Source of the DNA: Rhizobium sp. L1K21
Lineage (GTDB): Bacteria > Pseudomonadota > Alphaproteobacteria > Rhizobiales > Rhizobiaceae
Assembly: GCF_024055895.1 (NCBI RefSeq)
Contig: NZ_JAMXLE010000004.1
Location: 186,001-250,000, forward strand
DNA length: 64,000 nucleotides
Direction of reading: 5' to 3'
The position numbers and the translations under genes are program-made. Position 1 is the stretch's first letter; each line of letters begins with the position of its first letter. A model generated the notes under the pieces. The model was not told the DNA's origin and searched no databases. It worked only from the letters and a program-made list of their open reading frames with translations. Positions 53,343 through 62,765 of the stretch are shown one piece after another.

Positions 53343-53969
53343 ATGAAGATTGATTCCAAATATTTCGACAAAATCAGAACGCGCAAGCCGAGAGCGGAGC
53401 GGGAAGCCGAGCCCATTGCGCCGACATGTCAGTGGGACGGCTGCAACGAACCTGGCAAACACCGTGCACCGGTGGGGCGAAATGCGGAAGGGGAATATTT
53501 TCTGTTCTGCTTTGAGCATGTCCAGAAATACAACAAGGGCTACAATTATTTCTCCGGCCTCTCCGACAGCGAGATTGCACGCTACCAGAAGGAAGCCATT
53601 ACCGGCCATCGGCCGACATGGACGATGGGGGTCAACAAGTCCTCCAAACACGGGCCGTCCCAAAGCGATCTGAAATCCGGCTCGGCAGGTGCCTATCGGC
53701 GCGTGAATGATCCGTTCAATTTTTTCAATGAGTCGGGCAAAAAACAGAGGCCTGAACCGCGCCAGCGGAAGCTGAAAGCGCTTGAGAGCAAAGCTTTCGA
53801 AACGCTCAGCCTTGACGCAAATGCAACATCTGCGGACATCAAGTCGCGTTATAAAGCGCTTGTCAAAAAGCACCATCCAGATGCAAATGGCGGTGACCGT
53901 GGGTCTGAAGAACGATTTCGTGCCGTTGTTCAGGCGTACCAATTGTTAAAACAGTCTGGTTTCTGCTAA
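53343..53969 (+). CDS. J-domain (DnaJ-like) protein
   Basis: A 208-residue protein with a C-terminal J domain (about 143-205; YKALVKKHHPDANGGDRGSE carries the HPD motif) and an N-terminal region with CQWDGCNEPGKHRAP that could bind a metal through its cysteines and histidine. It likely stimulates DnaK on particular clients. The ATG at 53343 (MKIDSKYFDKIR) is preferred to one 16 codons upstream. cobS follows after 66 bases, with a hairpin GCGGGC/GCCCGC between. Confidence 0.9.
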   Translation: MKIDSKYFDKIRTRKPRAEREAEPIAPTCQWDGCNEPGKHRAPVGRNAEGEYFLFCFEHVQKYNKGYNYFSGLSDSEIARYQKEAITGHRPTWTMGVNKSSKHGPSQSDLKSGSAGAYRRVNDPFNFFNESGKKQRPEPRQRKLKALESKAFETLSLDANATSADIKSRYKALVKKHHPDANGGDRGSEERFRAVVQAYQLLKQSGFC

Positions 53970-54035
53970 GCGAAAACGATACGAAAGCAAGATGACAGTT
54001 AGCGGGCTTTGTTGTTGCCCGCCCTTGGAGTAGTG

Positions 54036-55025
54036 ATGAGCAAGATTGATCTTGAGATTACCAACCTGCCCGATACCACCGTTTCCGTTCGTGAGGTTTT
54101 CGGCATCGACAGCGACATCAAGGTTCCGGCCTATTCTGAAGGCGATCCTTACGTTCCCGATCTCGATCCCGATTATCTGTTCGACAAGGACACCACGCTC
54201 GCCATTCTCGCCGGTTTTGCTCATAACCGCCGCGTGATGGTGTCCGGCTATCACGGAACGGGTAAGTCGACCCATATCGAGCAGGTGGCAGCCCGGCTCA
54301 ATTGGCCTTGCGTTCGCGTAAACCTCGACAGCCATGTCAGCCGTATCGATCTCGTGGGCAAGGACGCCATCGTTCTGAAAGACGGCAAGCAGGTGACCGA
54401 ATTCAAGGACGGCATTCTGCCCTGGGCCTATCAGCACAATGTTGCGCTCGTTTTCGACGAATATGATGCCGGCCGGCCGGATGTGATGTTCGTGATCCAG
54501 CGCGTTCTGGAATCCTCCGGTCGTCTGACGCTGCTCGACCAGAGCCGCGTTATCCGTCCGCACCCGGCTTTCCGTCTTTTTGCGACCGCCAACACGGTGG
54601 GCCTTGGCGACACGACCGGCCTTTACCACGGCACGCAGCAGATCAACCAGGCGCAGATGGACCGCTGGTCTATCGTAACCACGCTCAATTATCTTCCGCA
54701 TGATAATGAAGTCGATATCATTCTGGCCAAGGTGAAGAGCTTCAACACCAAGGAAGGCCGCGAGAAGATTTCCGCCATGGTGCGCGTTGCTGACCTGACC
54801 CGTGCATCCTTCATCAACGGCGATCTTTCGACCGTGATGAGCCCGCGGACGGTGATCACATGGGCGGAAAATGCAGAAATCTTTGGCGATATCGCCTTTG
54901 CATTCCGCCTCACCTTCCTCAACAAGTGTGACGAGCTGGAGCGCGCTCTGGTGGCTGAACACTATCAGCGCGCATTCGGCGTTGAGCTGAAGGAAAGTGC
55001 GGCCAACCTCGTTCTTTCCGCTTAA
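54036..55025 (+). CDS. cobS: Cobaltochelatase subunit CobS
   Basis: CobS is the AAA+ ATPase that with CobT and CobN inserts cobalt into hydrogenobyrinic acid a,c-diamide in aerobic cobalamin synthesis. The 329-residue protein has Walker [16 protein letters not shown], Walker B in [13 protein letters not shown], and sensor region [20 protein letters not shown] 5 bases upstream supports the ATG at 54036. cobT follows after 9 bases; cobN is not here. Confidence 0.97.
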   Translation: MSKIDLEITNLPDTTVSVREVFGIDSDIKVPAYSEGDPYVPDLDPDYLFDKDTTLAILAGFAHNRRVMVSGYHGTGKSTHIEQVAARLNWPCVRVNLDSHVSRIDLVGKDAIVLKDGKQVTEFKDGILPWAYQHNVALVFDEYDAGRPDVMFVIQRVLESSGRLTLLDQSRVIRPHPAFRLFATANTVGLGDTTGLYHGTQQINQAQMDRWSIVTTLNYLPHDNEVDIILAKVKSFNTKEGREKISAMVRVADLTRASFINGDLSTVMSPRTVITWAENAEIFGDIAFAFRLTFLNKCDELERALVAEHYQRAFGVELKESAANLVLSA

Positions 55026-55034
55026 GAGGACGAC

Positions 55035-56933
55035 ATGGCAGGCAAAGGCGACAATTCCAGAGCCAAACCCGGCGGTCCGGTGGATACCGAACCGTTGCGG
55101 CGGGCGATTTCGGGTTGCGTGCGGGCGATTGCAGGCGATCCGGAGGTGGAGGTTGCCTTTTCCACTGAGCGCCCCGGCATGGCAGGTGGGCGCATTCGCT
55201 TGCCCGAAATCAGCAAACGCCCGACGGTGCGCGAAGTGTCGCTGGCCCGCGGGCTTGGCGATTCCATGGCGCTCAGAAAAGCCTGCCACGAGCCGCGCGT
55301 TCACGCCGTTCTTTCGCCGCAGGGTGACGATGCGCGGTCGGTGTTCGATGCTGTTGAACAGGCGCGTGTGGAATCCATTGGCGCCAACCGCATGGCCGGT
55401 GTCGCTGACAATCTGGCCGTGGCGCTGGACGAGCGTCTATCGAAGAGCAATTTCGGTTCTGTGACCAAGCGCGAGGAAGCGCCGCTGAATGAAGCGCTGG
55501 CGCTTTTGGTGCGCGAAAAACTGACGGGCCGCAAAGCACCCCAGTCCGCCGGAAAGGTGGTTGAACTCTGGCGGGAGTTTATCGAAGACAAGGCGGGCAA
55601 AGATCTCGATGCGCTTCCGCAAGCAATCGACGATCAGGAAGCCTTCGCAAAACTCGTGCGCAGCATGCTTTCTTCCATGGATATGGCGGAAGAATACGGC
55701 GACTACGACCAGGACGATGACGATCAGGACAACGAGTCCGATGACGATCAGCCGCGCTCTGAGGAAGAAAACCAGCAAAGCGCCGAGGAAGAAGCCGGCG
55801 ACGATTCATCGCCTGCCGAAGAGAATGAAGCCTCTCAGGAGCAGATGGACGATGGCGAAATGGACGGCGCGGAGATTTCCGACGACGACATGATGGAAGA
55901 GGGTGAGGACGATTCTGAAACGCCCGGCGAAACCAAGCGCCCGAACCATCCTTTCGACGATTTCAACGAGAAGGTCGACTATCACGTCTTTACCCAGGAG
56001 TTTGACGAGGTGATTGCCTCCGAAGAGCTTTGCGACGAGGCAGAGCTTGCGCGTCTGCGCGCCTTTCTCGACAAGCAGCTGGCGCATCTTCAGGGTGCCG
56101 TTGGCCGCCTTGCCAACCGTCTGCAGCGCCGCCTGATGGCGCAGCAGAACCGCTCCTGGGATTTCGATCTGGAAGAGGGCTATCTCGATACTGCGCGTCT
56201 TGTGCGTATGGTGATCGATCCGATGCAGCCCTTGTCGTTCAAGATGGAGCGGGACACGAATTTCCGCGATACGATCGTGACGCTGCTGATCGACAATTCG
56301 GGCTCCATGCGTGGTCGTCCGATTACCGTTGCTGCGACCTGTGCCGATATTCTGGCGCGCACGCTGGAACGCTGCGGCGTGAAGGTGGAAATTCTGGGTT
56401 TCACGACCAAGGCCTGGAAGGGCGGTCAATCGCGTGAGAAGTGGCTGGCCGAGGGCAAGCCGCAGTCGCCGGGCCGTCTGAACGATCTGCGCCACATCAT
56501 CTACAAGTCCGCCGACACCCCCTGGCGGCGCGCACGCCCGAATTTGGGTCTGATGATGCGGGAAGGGCTTCTGAAGGAAAATATCGACGGGGAAGCGCTG
56601 ATCTGGGCGCATAACCGGCTTTTGGCGCGCTCGGAGCAGCGGCGTATTCTGATGATGATTTCGGACGGTGCGCCGGTGGACGATTCCACGCTGTCGGTGA
56701 ACCCGGGGAACTATCTGGAGCGGCACCTGCGCGCGGTCATCGAGCAGATCGAGACAAAATCGCCGGTCGAGCTTCTGGCCATCGGTATCGGCCACGACGT
56801 GACGCGCTATTATCGCCGCGCCGTGACCATTGTGGATGCCGACGAGCTGGCAGGCGCGATGACGGAGCAGCTCGCCGAGCTTTTTGCTGATGAAAGCCAG
56901 GCAGGCGGTCGGCGGACGCGCCGCGCAAGCTAG
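55035..56933 (+). CDS. cobT: Cobaltochelatase subunit CobT
   Basis: CobT pairs with CobS as the chaperone-like part of aerobic cobaltochelatase. The 632-residue protein has an N-terminal domain (1-215), a strongly acidic disordered linker (about 220-300, [15 protein letters not shown] region) and a C-terminal von Willebrand A domain with MIDAS motif [10 protein letters not shown] near residue 420. Length and layout are standard. It is second in the cobS-cobT operon. Confidence 0.96.
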   Translation: MAGKGDNSRAKPGGPVDTEPLRRAISGCVRAIAGDPEVEVAFSTERPGMAGGRIRLPEISKRPTVREVSLARGLGDSMALRKACHEPRVHAVLSPQGDDARSVFDAVEQARVESIGANRMAGVADNLAVALDERLSKSNFGSVTKREEAPLNEALALLVREKLTGRKAPQSAGKVVELWREFIEDKAGKDLDALPQAIDDQEAFAKLVRSMLSSMDMAEEYGDYDQDDDDQDNESDDDQPRSEEENQQSAEEEAGDDSSPAEENEASQEQMDDGEMDGAEISDDDMMEEGEDDSETPGETKRPNHPFDDFNEKVDYHVFTQEFDEVIASEELCDEAELARLRAFLDKQLAHLQGAVGRLANRLQRRLMAQQNRSWDFDLEEGYLDTARLVRMVIDPMQPLSFKMERDTNFRDTIVTLLIDNSGSMRGRPITVAATCADILARTLERCGVKVEILGFTTKAWKGGQSREKWLAEGKPQSPGRLNDLRHIIYKSADTPWRRARPNLGLMMREGLLKENIDGEALIWAHNRLLARSEQRRILMMISDGAPVDDSTLSVNPGNYLERHLRAVIEQIETKSPVELLAIGIGHDVTRYYRRAVTIVDADELAGAMTEQLAELFADESQAGGRRTRRAS

Positions 56934-56954
56934 GTCAAGTCTAACGGTCCCGGA

Positions 56955-57299
56955 TCAACTCTCCAGTTCCTGCCGGGCAAGTTGACTTGCCAGCGCGGTG
57001 GTCGGAGACTGCGGGGTATTATCGTTGTCGACCACGCCGGTCAGCCGCATTTTCACGTATTCCTTGATCTCTTCTTCAATCCTGGCGCGCTCATCTTCGC
57101 TGAGTGCGGCAAGGTCCTCTTCGGTCATGTCGTGGCTGGCGAGATATTCCGCGCGGATCCTTTCAGCCGGCGACATGTCCTGCCAATCGAGAAAGAACTG
57201 TTCGACCTGTTCAGCTTTGGCCTTGGCCTTCTCCTGGCGGGAGGCGGTGGCCGTAATGTCCTGCGTCATGCTGGCATACATTGCGATGTCCTCAATCAT
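56955..57299 (-). CDS. Hypothetical helical protein (114 aa)
   Basis: A 114-residue hydrophilic, mostly helical protein with EKAKAKAEQVEQFFLDWQDM and SEDERARIEEEIKEYVKMRL, and a disordered tail rich in Thr/Ser. No signal or membrane segment is seen, and no family is recognised. Methionines at residues 8 and 11 are alternative starts. It is convergent with cobT, with 21 bases between stops. Coding looks likely because the codon use is consistent, but it is unproven. Confidence 0.6.
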   Translation of the reverse strand: MIEDIAMYASMTQDITATASRQEKAKAKAEQVEQFFLDWQDMSPAERIRAEYLASHDMTEEDLAALSEDERARIEEEIKEYVKMRLTGVVDNDNTPQSPTTALASQLARQELES

Positions 57300-57449
57300 T
57301 AAGGGTTGAATACTTACGGTACAGCCTATGAAAGCAGGCGGAGCTTGGCCGGGGCTTTCGCGGAAATTTGGGGTGGCACGGGTTTGGCGAAGCGGTTAAG
57401 CAGGGTTGTGGGAATGCGTATTGAACTTGAATCGGAAGGGAAATGCCGA

Positions 57450-58442
57450 ATGTGGCGCAATTTGAAGCCTTTGGCTTGTTCGGCGTTTGCAGCTGTTCTG
57501 ATGCTTCAACCGGCTTTTGCGAGCGATAGGACGATCAGCGCCAATGTGATCGACTATTTCCAACCGGGCTCGAAAGCGACGAAATTCGGCAAGGCGGAGT
57601 TTATCGGCGGGATTGAACTCGTTTCCAGTGATGGTTCGCTGGGCGGCTGGTCGGCTCTACGGCTAAGGCCTGATCAGAAGCATTTTGTCGGCGTTCTCGA
57701 CACGGGTGATTGGATTACCGGCGCGATCGTTCGCGACACTGCGGGAAAGCTCTCGACACTTTCTGACGTGCGGATCAGCCCTATCCTGGACAAGCGGGGA
57801 CGTGTCGGCAATGAGCGGTGGCGGGTCGATTCCGAGAGCGTTGCGTTGCGCAGGGGGCAGGTTCTCGTCGGATTCGAGCGCGCGTATCGGATCGACGCCT
57901 ATCCTGATCCCGGCTTTGAGACCGCGCGGCCCGTTGGCAGCCTTGATATGCTTATCAACAAGAAGCAGCTGGAGGCGAACAAGAGCACTGAAACTGTGGT
58001 TGTTGCACCGGCGTCAGGACCGCTGAAGGGCAGTCCGGTGACCATCATGGAAGACAGCCTCAACAAGGACGGCAATTTTCTGGCTGCCGTGCTGGAAGGG
58101 CCGCGCAAGGGCATCTTCTATGTGAAGAAAAAGTCGGCCTATGCGGTGACGGATGGAGCGTTTCTGCCGAATGGCGACCTCTTGATATTGGAGCGGCGCT
58201 TTGGCCTGACAATGGGCATCGGCATGCGTATGCGCCGCATCAAGGCCGATACGATCAAGCCCGGTGCGACTGTGGACGGCGACGTGGTTCTGGAAGCCGA
58301 TTCCGGCTATCAGATCGACAATATGGAAGGGCTTGAGGCCTTTGCGGCGCCAGACGGCAGCACGCATGTGCTGGTGGTGTCCGACGACAACTTTTCGCTT
58401 TTGCAGCGAACCCTGATGCTGGAATTCAGGCTTCTTCAATAA
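57450..58442 (+). CDS. Esterase-like activity of phytase family protein
   Basis: A 330-residue secreted protein. The signal peptide is MWRNLKPLACSAFAAVLMLQ with cleavage after AFA. The rest is a beta-propeller of the phytase-like (PF13449) family: GGWSALRLRPDQKHFVGVLD, WRVDSESVALRRGQVLVGFE and FLPNGDLLILERRF are the repeat blades. Activity and substrate are unknown. GGAAGGG lies 9 bases before the ATG at 57450; open frame upstream of that has no family resemblance. Confidence 0.85.
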   Translation: MWRNLKPLACSAFAAVLMLQPAFASDRTISANVIDYFQPGSKATKFGKAEFIGGIELVSSDGSLGGWSALRLRPDQKHFVGVLDTGDWITGAIVRDTAGKLSTLSDVRISPILDKRGRVGNERWRVDSESVALRRGQVLVGFERAYRIDAYPDPGFETARPVGSLDMLINKKQLEANKSTETVVVAPASGPLKGSPVTIMEDSLNKDGNFLAAVLEGPRKGIFYVKKKSAYAVTDGAFLPNGDLLILERRFGLTMGIGMRMRRIKADTIKPGATVDGDVVLEADSGYQIDNMEGLEAFAAPDGSTHVLVVSDDNFSLLQRTLMLEFRLLQ

Positions 58443-58474
58443 ATAAAAAGCCGCAGAGCAGGACGCTCCGCGGC
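58441..58474 (-). terminator. Terminator for queuosine-precursor transporter gene
   Basis: On the minus strand GCCGC (58474-58470) pairs with GCGGC (58454-58450), with an inner GAGC/GCTC stem, followed by TTTTT (58449-58445). Confidence 0.75.
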
Positions 58475-58507
58475 AAAGGATCAAATGCTGCTGTTTTGAT
58501 TTTGAAC

Positions 58508-59146
58508 TCAGGCAGCTTCTGAAACAGGCATCGGCTTTACCAGGCTCATGACTGCGCCATAGGGCAGCAGCATGACAAGGCCGACAATCATCTTCACGGC
58601 AAAATCGCCCAGCGCCCATGAAACCCAGCGGGGCGCTTCCATTGCGACAATCCCCAGGATGGGAGCGGAGCCGATGGCGAAGTCATCATTTGCGCCGATG
58701 AAGGCAAAAGGGGAGGCAAAGGCGAGCGAGAAGAAGATCGCCGTATCCAGGGCCGAACCGAGGAGTGATGACAGCAGCGGTGCTTTCCACCAGCTCGAGC
58801 GGCGAAGTCGGTTGAAAACGGAAATATCCAGAAGCTGCGCCAGCAGGAAGGCAGAACCGGAGGCGACGGCAATGCGCGGTGTGGACGCCCAGATGGAAAA
58901 GGCGACCGCAATTGCGAAGCCTGCTACAACCACAAGACGGGCGGCACGGGGGCCGAACTGGCGATTGGTCAGGTCCGTGACCAGAAATGCCACCGGATAG
59001 ATGAAGGCGCCATAGGTCAACAGATCGGCAAGATTGATGCCGAAAACAGTGCCGGGAATCGGAAACTGGACGAGGAAATTGGATGCCACGACCACAAGAG
59101 TCATGAGGGCTACGAAGGGCAGGGTGCGTGAAATCGTATTCAGCAT
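58508..59146 (-). CDS. VUT family queuosine-precursor transporter (YhhQ-like)
   Basis: A 212-residue inner-membrane protein of the COG1738 (YhhQ/QPTR) family, which imports preQ0/preQ1 for queuosine tRNA modification. About six hydrophobic segments are visible, with the conserved LTYGAFIYPVAFLVTDLTNR and SSLLGSALDTAIFFSLAFA. The ATG at 59146 (MLNTISRTLPF) is supported by the riboswitch-like leader ending right at it. An upstream TTG start is unlikely. It is the only queuosine-linked gene in the window. Confidence 0.88.
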   Translation of the reverse strand: MLNTISRTLPFVALMTLVVVASNFLVQFPIPGTVFGINLADLLTYGAFIYPVAFLVTDLTNRQFGPRAARLVVVAGFAIAVAFSIWASTPRIAVASGSAFLLAQLLDISVFNRLRRSSWWKAPLLSSLLGSALDTAIFFSLAFASPFAFIGANDDFAIGSAPILGIVAMEAPRWVSWALGDFAVKMIVGLVMLLPYGAVMSLVKPMPVSEAA

Positions 59147-59172
59147 TTTTTTATCCTGGGTGATGCCACCAG
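59143..59172 (-). promoter_or_regulatory. Probable preQ1-I riboswitch in transporter leader
   Basis: On the minus strand a 30-base segment has CUGG (59172-59169) pairing with CCAG (59159-59156) as P1, a loop containing GCAU (59166-59163), an ACCC core, an A-rich tail (AUAAAAAA) and AUGC (59146-59143) that can pair with the loop GCAU as P2. These elements and their order match the small preQ1-I pseudoknot of Bacillus queC and Thermoanaerobacter. P2 would trap the start codon, and P1 contains the AGG ribosome site. The gene encodes a preQ1-type transporter, the expected target. Confidence 0.65.
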
Positions 59173-59269
59173 TTGGAGTGAACAAACCGGATGCCTTGCA
59201 TGGACGCAAGGAAAAAGGCTCGAAGCGTCTGCTTCAAGCCTCACATTCCGTATGATTTAAGCGCTTGAA

Positions 59270-59560
59270 TTAAGCGGCTTCTGCCAGCTTCTTGGCAACC
59301 TGACGCTTCAGCAGGCGCGCACGCATGCTGAGTTCGTCGTCTTTTGCCTTCAGCAGGAACTGGTCGAGACCACCGCGGTGCTCAACAGTGCGAAGCGCTG
59401 CAGCCGAAACGCGAAGACGGTAACGCTGGCCGAGTGCATCGGAGATCAGCGTAACGTTGAGCAGGTTCGGAAGGAACCGGCGTCTCGTCTTGTTGTTGGC
59501 GTGGCTCACATTGTTGCCAGACTGTACGCCCTTGGCGGTCAATTCGCAAACACGCGACAT
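59270..59560 (-). CDS. rpmB: 50S ribosomal protein L28
   Basis: A 96-residue basic protein with the L28 opening [20 protein letters not shown] and [20 protein letters not shown]. The length is that of alphaproteobacterial L28, which has a longer C-terminus than E. coli. rpmG is not adjacent. It lies 123 bases upstream of the transporter gene on the same strand. Confidence 0.97.
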   Translation of the reverse strand: MSRVCELTAKGVQSGNNVSHANNKTRRRFLPNLLNVTLISDALGQRYRLRVSAAALRTVEHRGGLDQFLLKAKDDELSMRARLLKRQVAKKLAEAA

Positions 59561-59822
59561 GATAACACCTTTGTTTTAAGGACCTTGAGGCAACAGGCTT
59601 CCGGTGCCGTAACCAGCGCCAACCTTCTCAGTCCTGATTGGAAAGTTGCGGTTCTATAGTCACACTGGCGGCAGCAGTCAAGACAGTCGTGGCGATTCAG
59701 GCAAAAATTGCCGGTTCATGCTGCATTCAGCTAAGTCGGCGCATAAATACCGCATTGTGTTAATATCGCCAAACGGTCGTTTGACCGTCAGGCGAACAAC
59801 TTGCAGATTCGGACAAAGTGCG

Positions 59823-60596
59823 ATGAAGACATCATCTCTTTCCTTTTGCCTCGCCTTGGCAGTCATGGTCCCGGCGCAGGCGCTTCCGGCAACGCGAGCA
59901 AGCGTAACCGACTATGCCATCACCATTTCGGGGCTGCCTCTGGCGAAGGCTTCGTTCAAGACCAGTATCGACGGGCGGGATTTCCGCATCGCCGGAAACT
60001 TTTCAACCGTAGGACTTGTGAATGCCTTCAAGAAGTGGAGTGGTTCGGCTGCGGCCAATGGCAAGGTGAGCAATAGCGGCTTTCAGCCGGATTCTTATCG
60101 AACCACCTACAAGATCGGCAAGGCCGAGCGCGGTTTCGAAGTGGCCTTCTCGAACGGAAATATCACGAAATTTTCGCGCACACCTGAGCGCGACGCTTTT
60201 CCCGCCGAATGGGTGGCGGTCAGCAAATCGGACCTGCGTGCAATTGCGGACCCCATGACAGCGTTGATCCTGCCGGCAAGTGGCGGCAGCGTGTGCCGCG
60301 GCACCGTGCCGGTTTTCGATGGGGAAACACGCATGGAGCTCAACCTGTCGCCGAAGGGCGAAACGACCTACCGAAAGGGAAAGGTGGCAGAAAAGGTGCA
60401 GGTTTGCCGCGTCGATTTCAAGGTCAAATCCGGCTACCACAAAGGCCATAGCGATCTGGAAAAGGTCCAGCAGTCCAAGGGCTTTGAGGTGTGGCTTGCG
60501 AAGTCGCCGATTGCCGATGTATATGCCCCGGTATACGTGAAAATTCCAACGCAATTTGGAACATTGGCTATATCTGCAACCCGCTTCGGAAGCTGA
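59823..60596 (+). CDS. DUF3108 secreted protein
   Basis: A 257-residue exported protein with signal peptide SSLSFCLALAVMVPAQALPA. The body is a DUF3108 beta-rich domain: YAITISGLPLAKASFKTSID, SNSGFQPDSYRTTYKIGKAE and a C-terminal LPKSPIADVYAP-like end. Two cysteines (in GSVCRGTVPVF and VQVCRVDF) may form a disulfide. Function unknown. The ATG at 59823 is chosen because the frame upstream lacks a signal sequence. Confidence 0.85.
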   Translation: MKTSSLSFCLALAVMVPAQALPATRASVTDYAITISGLPLAKASFKTSIDGRDFRIAGNFSTVGLVNAFKKWSGSAAANGKVSNSGFQPDSYRTTYKIGKAERGFEVAFSNGNITKFSRTPERDAFPAEWVAVSKSDLRAIADPMTALILPASGGSVCRGTVPVFDGETRMELNLSPKGETTYRKGKVAEKVQVCRVDFKVKSGYHKGHSDLEKVQQSKGFEVWLAKSPIADVYAPVYVKIPTQFGTLAISATRFGS

Positions 60597-60629
60597 CTCT
60601 GGCCAAAACAAAGCCGGCCGGGGGCAAAG

Positions 60630-61505
60630 ATGAAGAGCGCGACGTTTATCGGGTTTACCGCTGTCCTGATGTGGGCGTTGCTCGCACTTTTTACTGCGGC
60701 ATCGGGTTCGGTGCCGCCGTTTCAGCTCTCGGCCATGACCTTTGCAATCGGAAGCCTGCCGGGTATTGTCGTTTTAATTGCTAGGCCTGAGCGGCTGGTG
60801 CTTTTGAAGCAGCCATTCATCGTGTGGCTGATCGGTATTGGCGGACTTTTCGGCTATCACTTCCTCTATTTCACCGCGCTTCGAAATGCACCGGCGGCTG
60901 ATGCCAGCCTGATTGCCTATCTGTGGCCACTGTTTATCGTCTTGGGTTCGGCACTGCTGCCGGGCGAGCGGCTTGGGTGGCACCACATTGTGGGCGGTCT
61001 CTTGGGGCTTGCAGGCTCGGTACTGATTGTTTCACGCAATGGGGTGCAGCTGGATGGGGCTTATGTCTTCGGCTATCTGGCCGCCTTTGCCTGCGCCTTT
61101 TTCTGGTCCGGCTATTCGCTTCTGTCGCGCCGTTTCGGGCAGGTACCGACAGAAGCGGTGACGGCCTTTTGCATGGCGACATCTTTTTTGTCGCTGATCA
61201 GCCACCTGGCTCTGGAAACGACCGTGTGGCCGCAAACCGGGGGCGAGTGGCTTGCCGTGCTTGGCCTCGGGTTGATGCCGGTGGGGCTTGCCTTTTACAC
61301 GTGGGACTATGGTGTGAAGCGCGGCAACATCCAGCTACTCGGCGTGTCCAGCTACGCTGCACCGCTGCTTTCCGTTCTGGTGCTGATTGCTGCCGGTTTC
61401 TCCGAGTTGACTTGGCGGATTGGCGGGGCGGCGCTGCTGATTACGCTGGGAGCATTGCTAGCTGCCAAAGACATGCTGTTGCGCAGGCGCCGTATGGCTC
61501 CTTGA
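60630..61505 (+). CDS. EamA/DMT-superfamily transporter (YddG-like)
   Basis: A 291-residue drug/metabolite transporter with ten membrane helices in two EamA repeats. The opening is MKSATFIGFTAVLMWALLAL. GLFGYHFLYFTALRNAPAAD and LGVSSYAAPLLSVLVLIAAG are repeat landmarks. The aromatic amino-acid exporter YddG is the closest named type, so an amino acid or similar metabolite is likely exported. It starts 33 bases after the DUF3108 gene, perhaps in one operon. Confidence 0.85.
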   Translation: MKSATFIGFTAVLMWALLALFTAASGSVPPFQLSAMTFAIGSLPGIVVLIARPERLVLLKQPFIVWLIGIGGLFGYHFLYFTALRNAPAADASLIAYLWPLFIVLGSALLPGERLGWHHIVGGLLGLAGSVLIVSRNGVQLDGAYVFGYLAAFACAFFWSGYSLLSRRFGQVPTEAVTAFCMATSFLSLISHLALETTVWPQTGGEWLAVLGLGLMPVGLAFYTWDYGVKRGNIQLLGVSSYAAPLLSVLVLIAAGFSELTWRIGGAALLITLGALLAAKDMLLRRRRMAP

Positions 61506-61524
61506 GTCCGCTTTTTCAGCCTTC

Positions 61525-61950
61525 CTATTCGGCTGTTGGCTTCCAGTCTTTGGGTGCAAGCTCGAAAATCTCGAAATCGAATCCGGGTGAGACGGTGCAG
61601 CCGACAAGCGACCATTCCCCGACAGGCTCTGCCGACTGCCAAAAATTGGCCGGCACGATCACCTGAGGCTGTTCGCCGGACAGGATGTCAGGACCGAGAT
61701 CGAATGTCTGGACGCTGGTTCCCTGGGGCGAGATGGAAAGCCGCATGGGTGCACCTGCATAGTGGTGCCAGACCTCCGTTGCATCATGCAGGCGGTGCCA
61801 ATGGGATTTCTGTCCTTGTTCCAGAAGGTAATAAATGGCGGTCGAGTGACCGCGTGGCCCCCCCTTGGGGTCGCGGAAAGTCTCGACGTACCACCCGCCT
61901 TCAGGGTGGCGAAACATGCCCAACTTCTTGACGATGGTGTCCGCCTTCAT
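61525..61950 (-). CDS. DUF985 cupin-domain protein
   Basis: A 141-residue cupin of the DUF985 family, recognised by [36 protein letters not shown] and [10 protein letters not shown]. No enzyme activity is established. Its first four bases overlap the gloB stop, so the two are co-transcribed and coupled. Confidence 0.88.
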   Translation of the reverse strand: MKADTIVKKLGMFRHPEGGWYVETFRDPKGGPRGHSTAIYYLLEQGQKSHWHRLHDATEVWHHYAGAPMRLSISPQGTSVQTFDLGPDILSGEQPQVIVPANFWQSAEPVGEWSLVGCTVSPGFDFEIFELAPKDWKPTAE

Positions 61951-62678
61951 TTGAAATTGTCTTTCCCTTTGCGGATTTCGGCAAAGCGCTCTGCGCTATC
62001 GGCGTGCAGGAAGGGGTTAGTTTCCTTTTCCGTGCCGATGCTGGTCGGGGCTGTGAAGCGGCCCGCTGCGCGTTCTGCGTCGATTTCCGCCGCACGCGCA
62101 ATGAGGGCTGCATTGTCGGGCTCCACGGTCACGGCATAGCGCGCGTTCGATTGGGTATATTCATGCCCGAAATAGACCTGCGTATCGTCGGGCAGGGCGG
62201 CGAGTTTGGTGAGCGACTGCCACATGTCTTCCATTGTGCCTTCAAAGACCCGGCCACAGCCCAGCGCAAAGAGCGTGTCGGCGGCAAAAAGCAGCTTGTC
62301 TTCAGGCAGGTGATAGCAGATGTGGCCCAGCGTGTGGCCGGGTGTCGAAATGACGTGAACGGGGTGTCCGGAAAATTCAAATGTGTCGCCGTCATCGAAG
62401 GTCTGATCAAGGTTGGCGATCTTGTCTTTCTCTCGGGCAGGGCCAAAAATTTTGGCTTTGAACTGCGATTTGAGCGCTTCAACGCCGCCGACATGGTCGT
62501 GATGGTGATGGGTGATGAAAATATGCGTGAGGTTCCAGCCGCGACGCTTCAACGCCTCCAGAATGGGACCTTCTTCCGGGGCATCGATGGAGGCGGTCTG
62601 GCCGCTGGACGGATCGTGGATCAGAACCCCGAAATTGTCGGATAGACATGGGAAGAGTTCGATTTCAAGGTCAGCCAT
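61947..62678 (-). CDS. gloB: Hydroxyacylglutathione hydrolase (glyoxalase II)
   Basis: GloB hydrolyses S-lactoylglutathione to lactate and glutathione, the last step of methylglyoxal detoxification. The 243-residue protein starts [20 protein letters not shown] at ATG 62678. The metal motif is HHHHDHVGG (THxHxDH), and [24 protein letters not shown] and FGHEYTQSN supply further ligands and the C-terminal domain. An upstream in-frame start adds 22 residues without support. It overlaps the DUF985 gene by 4 bases. Confidence 0.95.
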   Translation of the reverse strand: MADLEIELFPCLSDNFGVLIHDPSSGQTASIDAPEEGPILEALKRRGWNLTHIFITHHHHDHVGGVEALKSQFKAKIFGPAREKDKIANLDQTFDDGDTFEFSGHPVHVISTPGHTLGHICYHLPEDKLLFAADTLFALGCGRVFEGTMEDMWQSLTKLAALPDDTQVYFGHEYTQSNARYAVTVEPDNAALIARAAEIDAERAAGRFTAPTSIGTEKETNPFLHADSAERFAEIRKGKDNFK

Positions 62679-62765
62679 TTTCCGTCTCCATATTTGTATC
62701 GCTCGAAAGCCAATGTAGTCTCTCGCCGCTTGATGTCCACACAAGGGCGGATTACATCAGGATTA

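Noticed and set aside
53946-55304. 452-aa open frame antisense to cobS and the start of cobT
   Set aside because: It spans two real genes and the gap between them on the opposite strand, with no recognisable domain.
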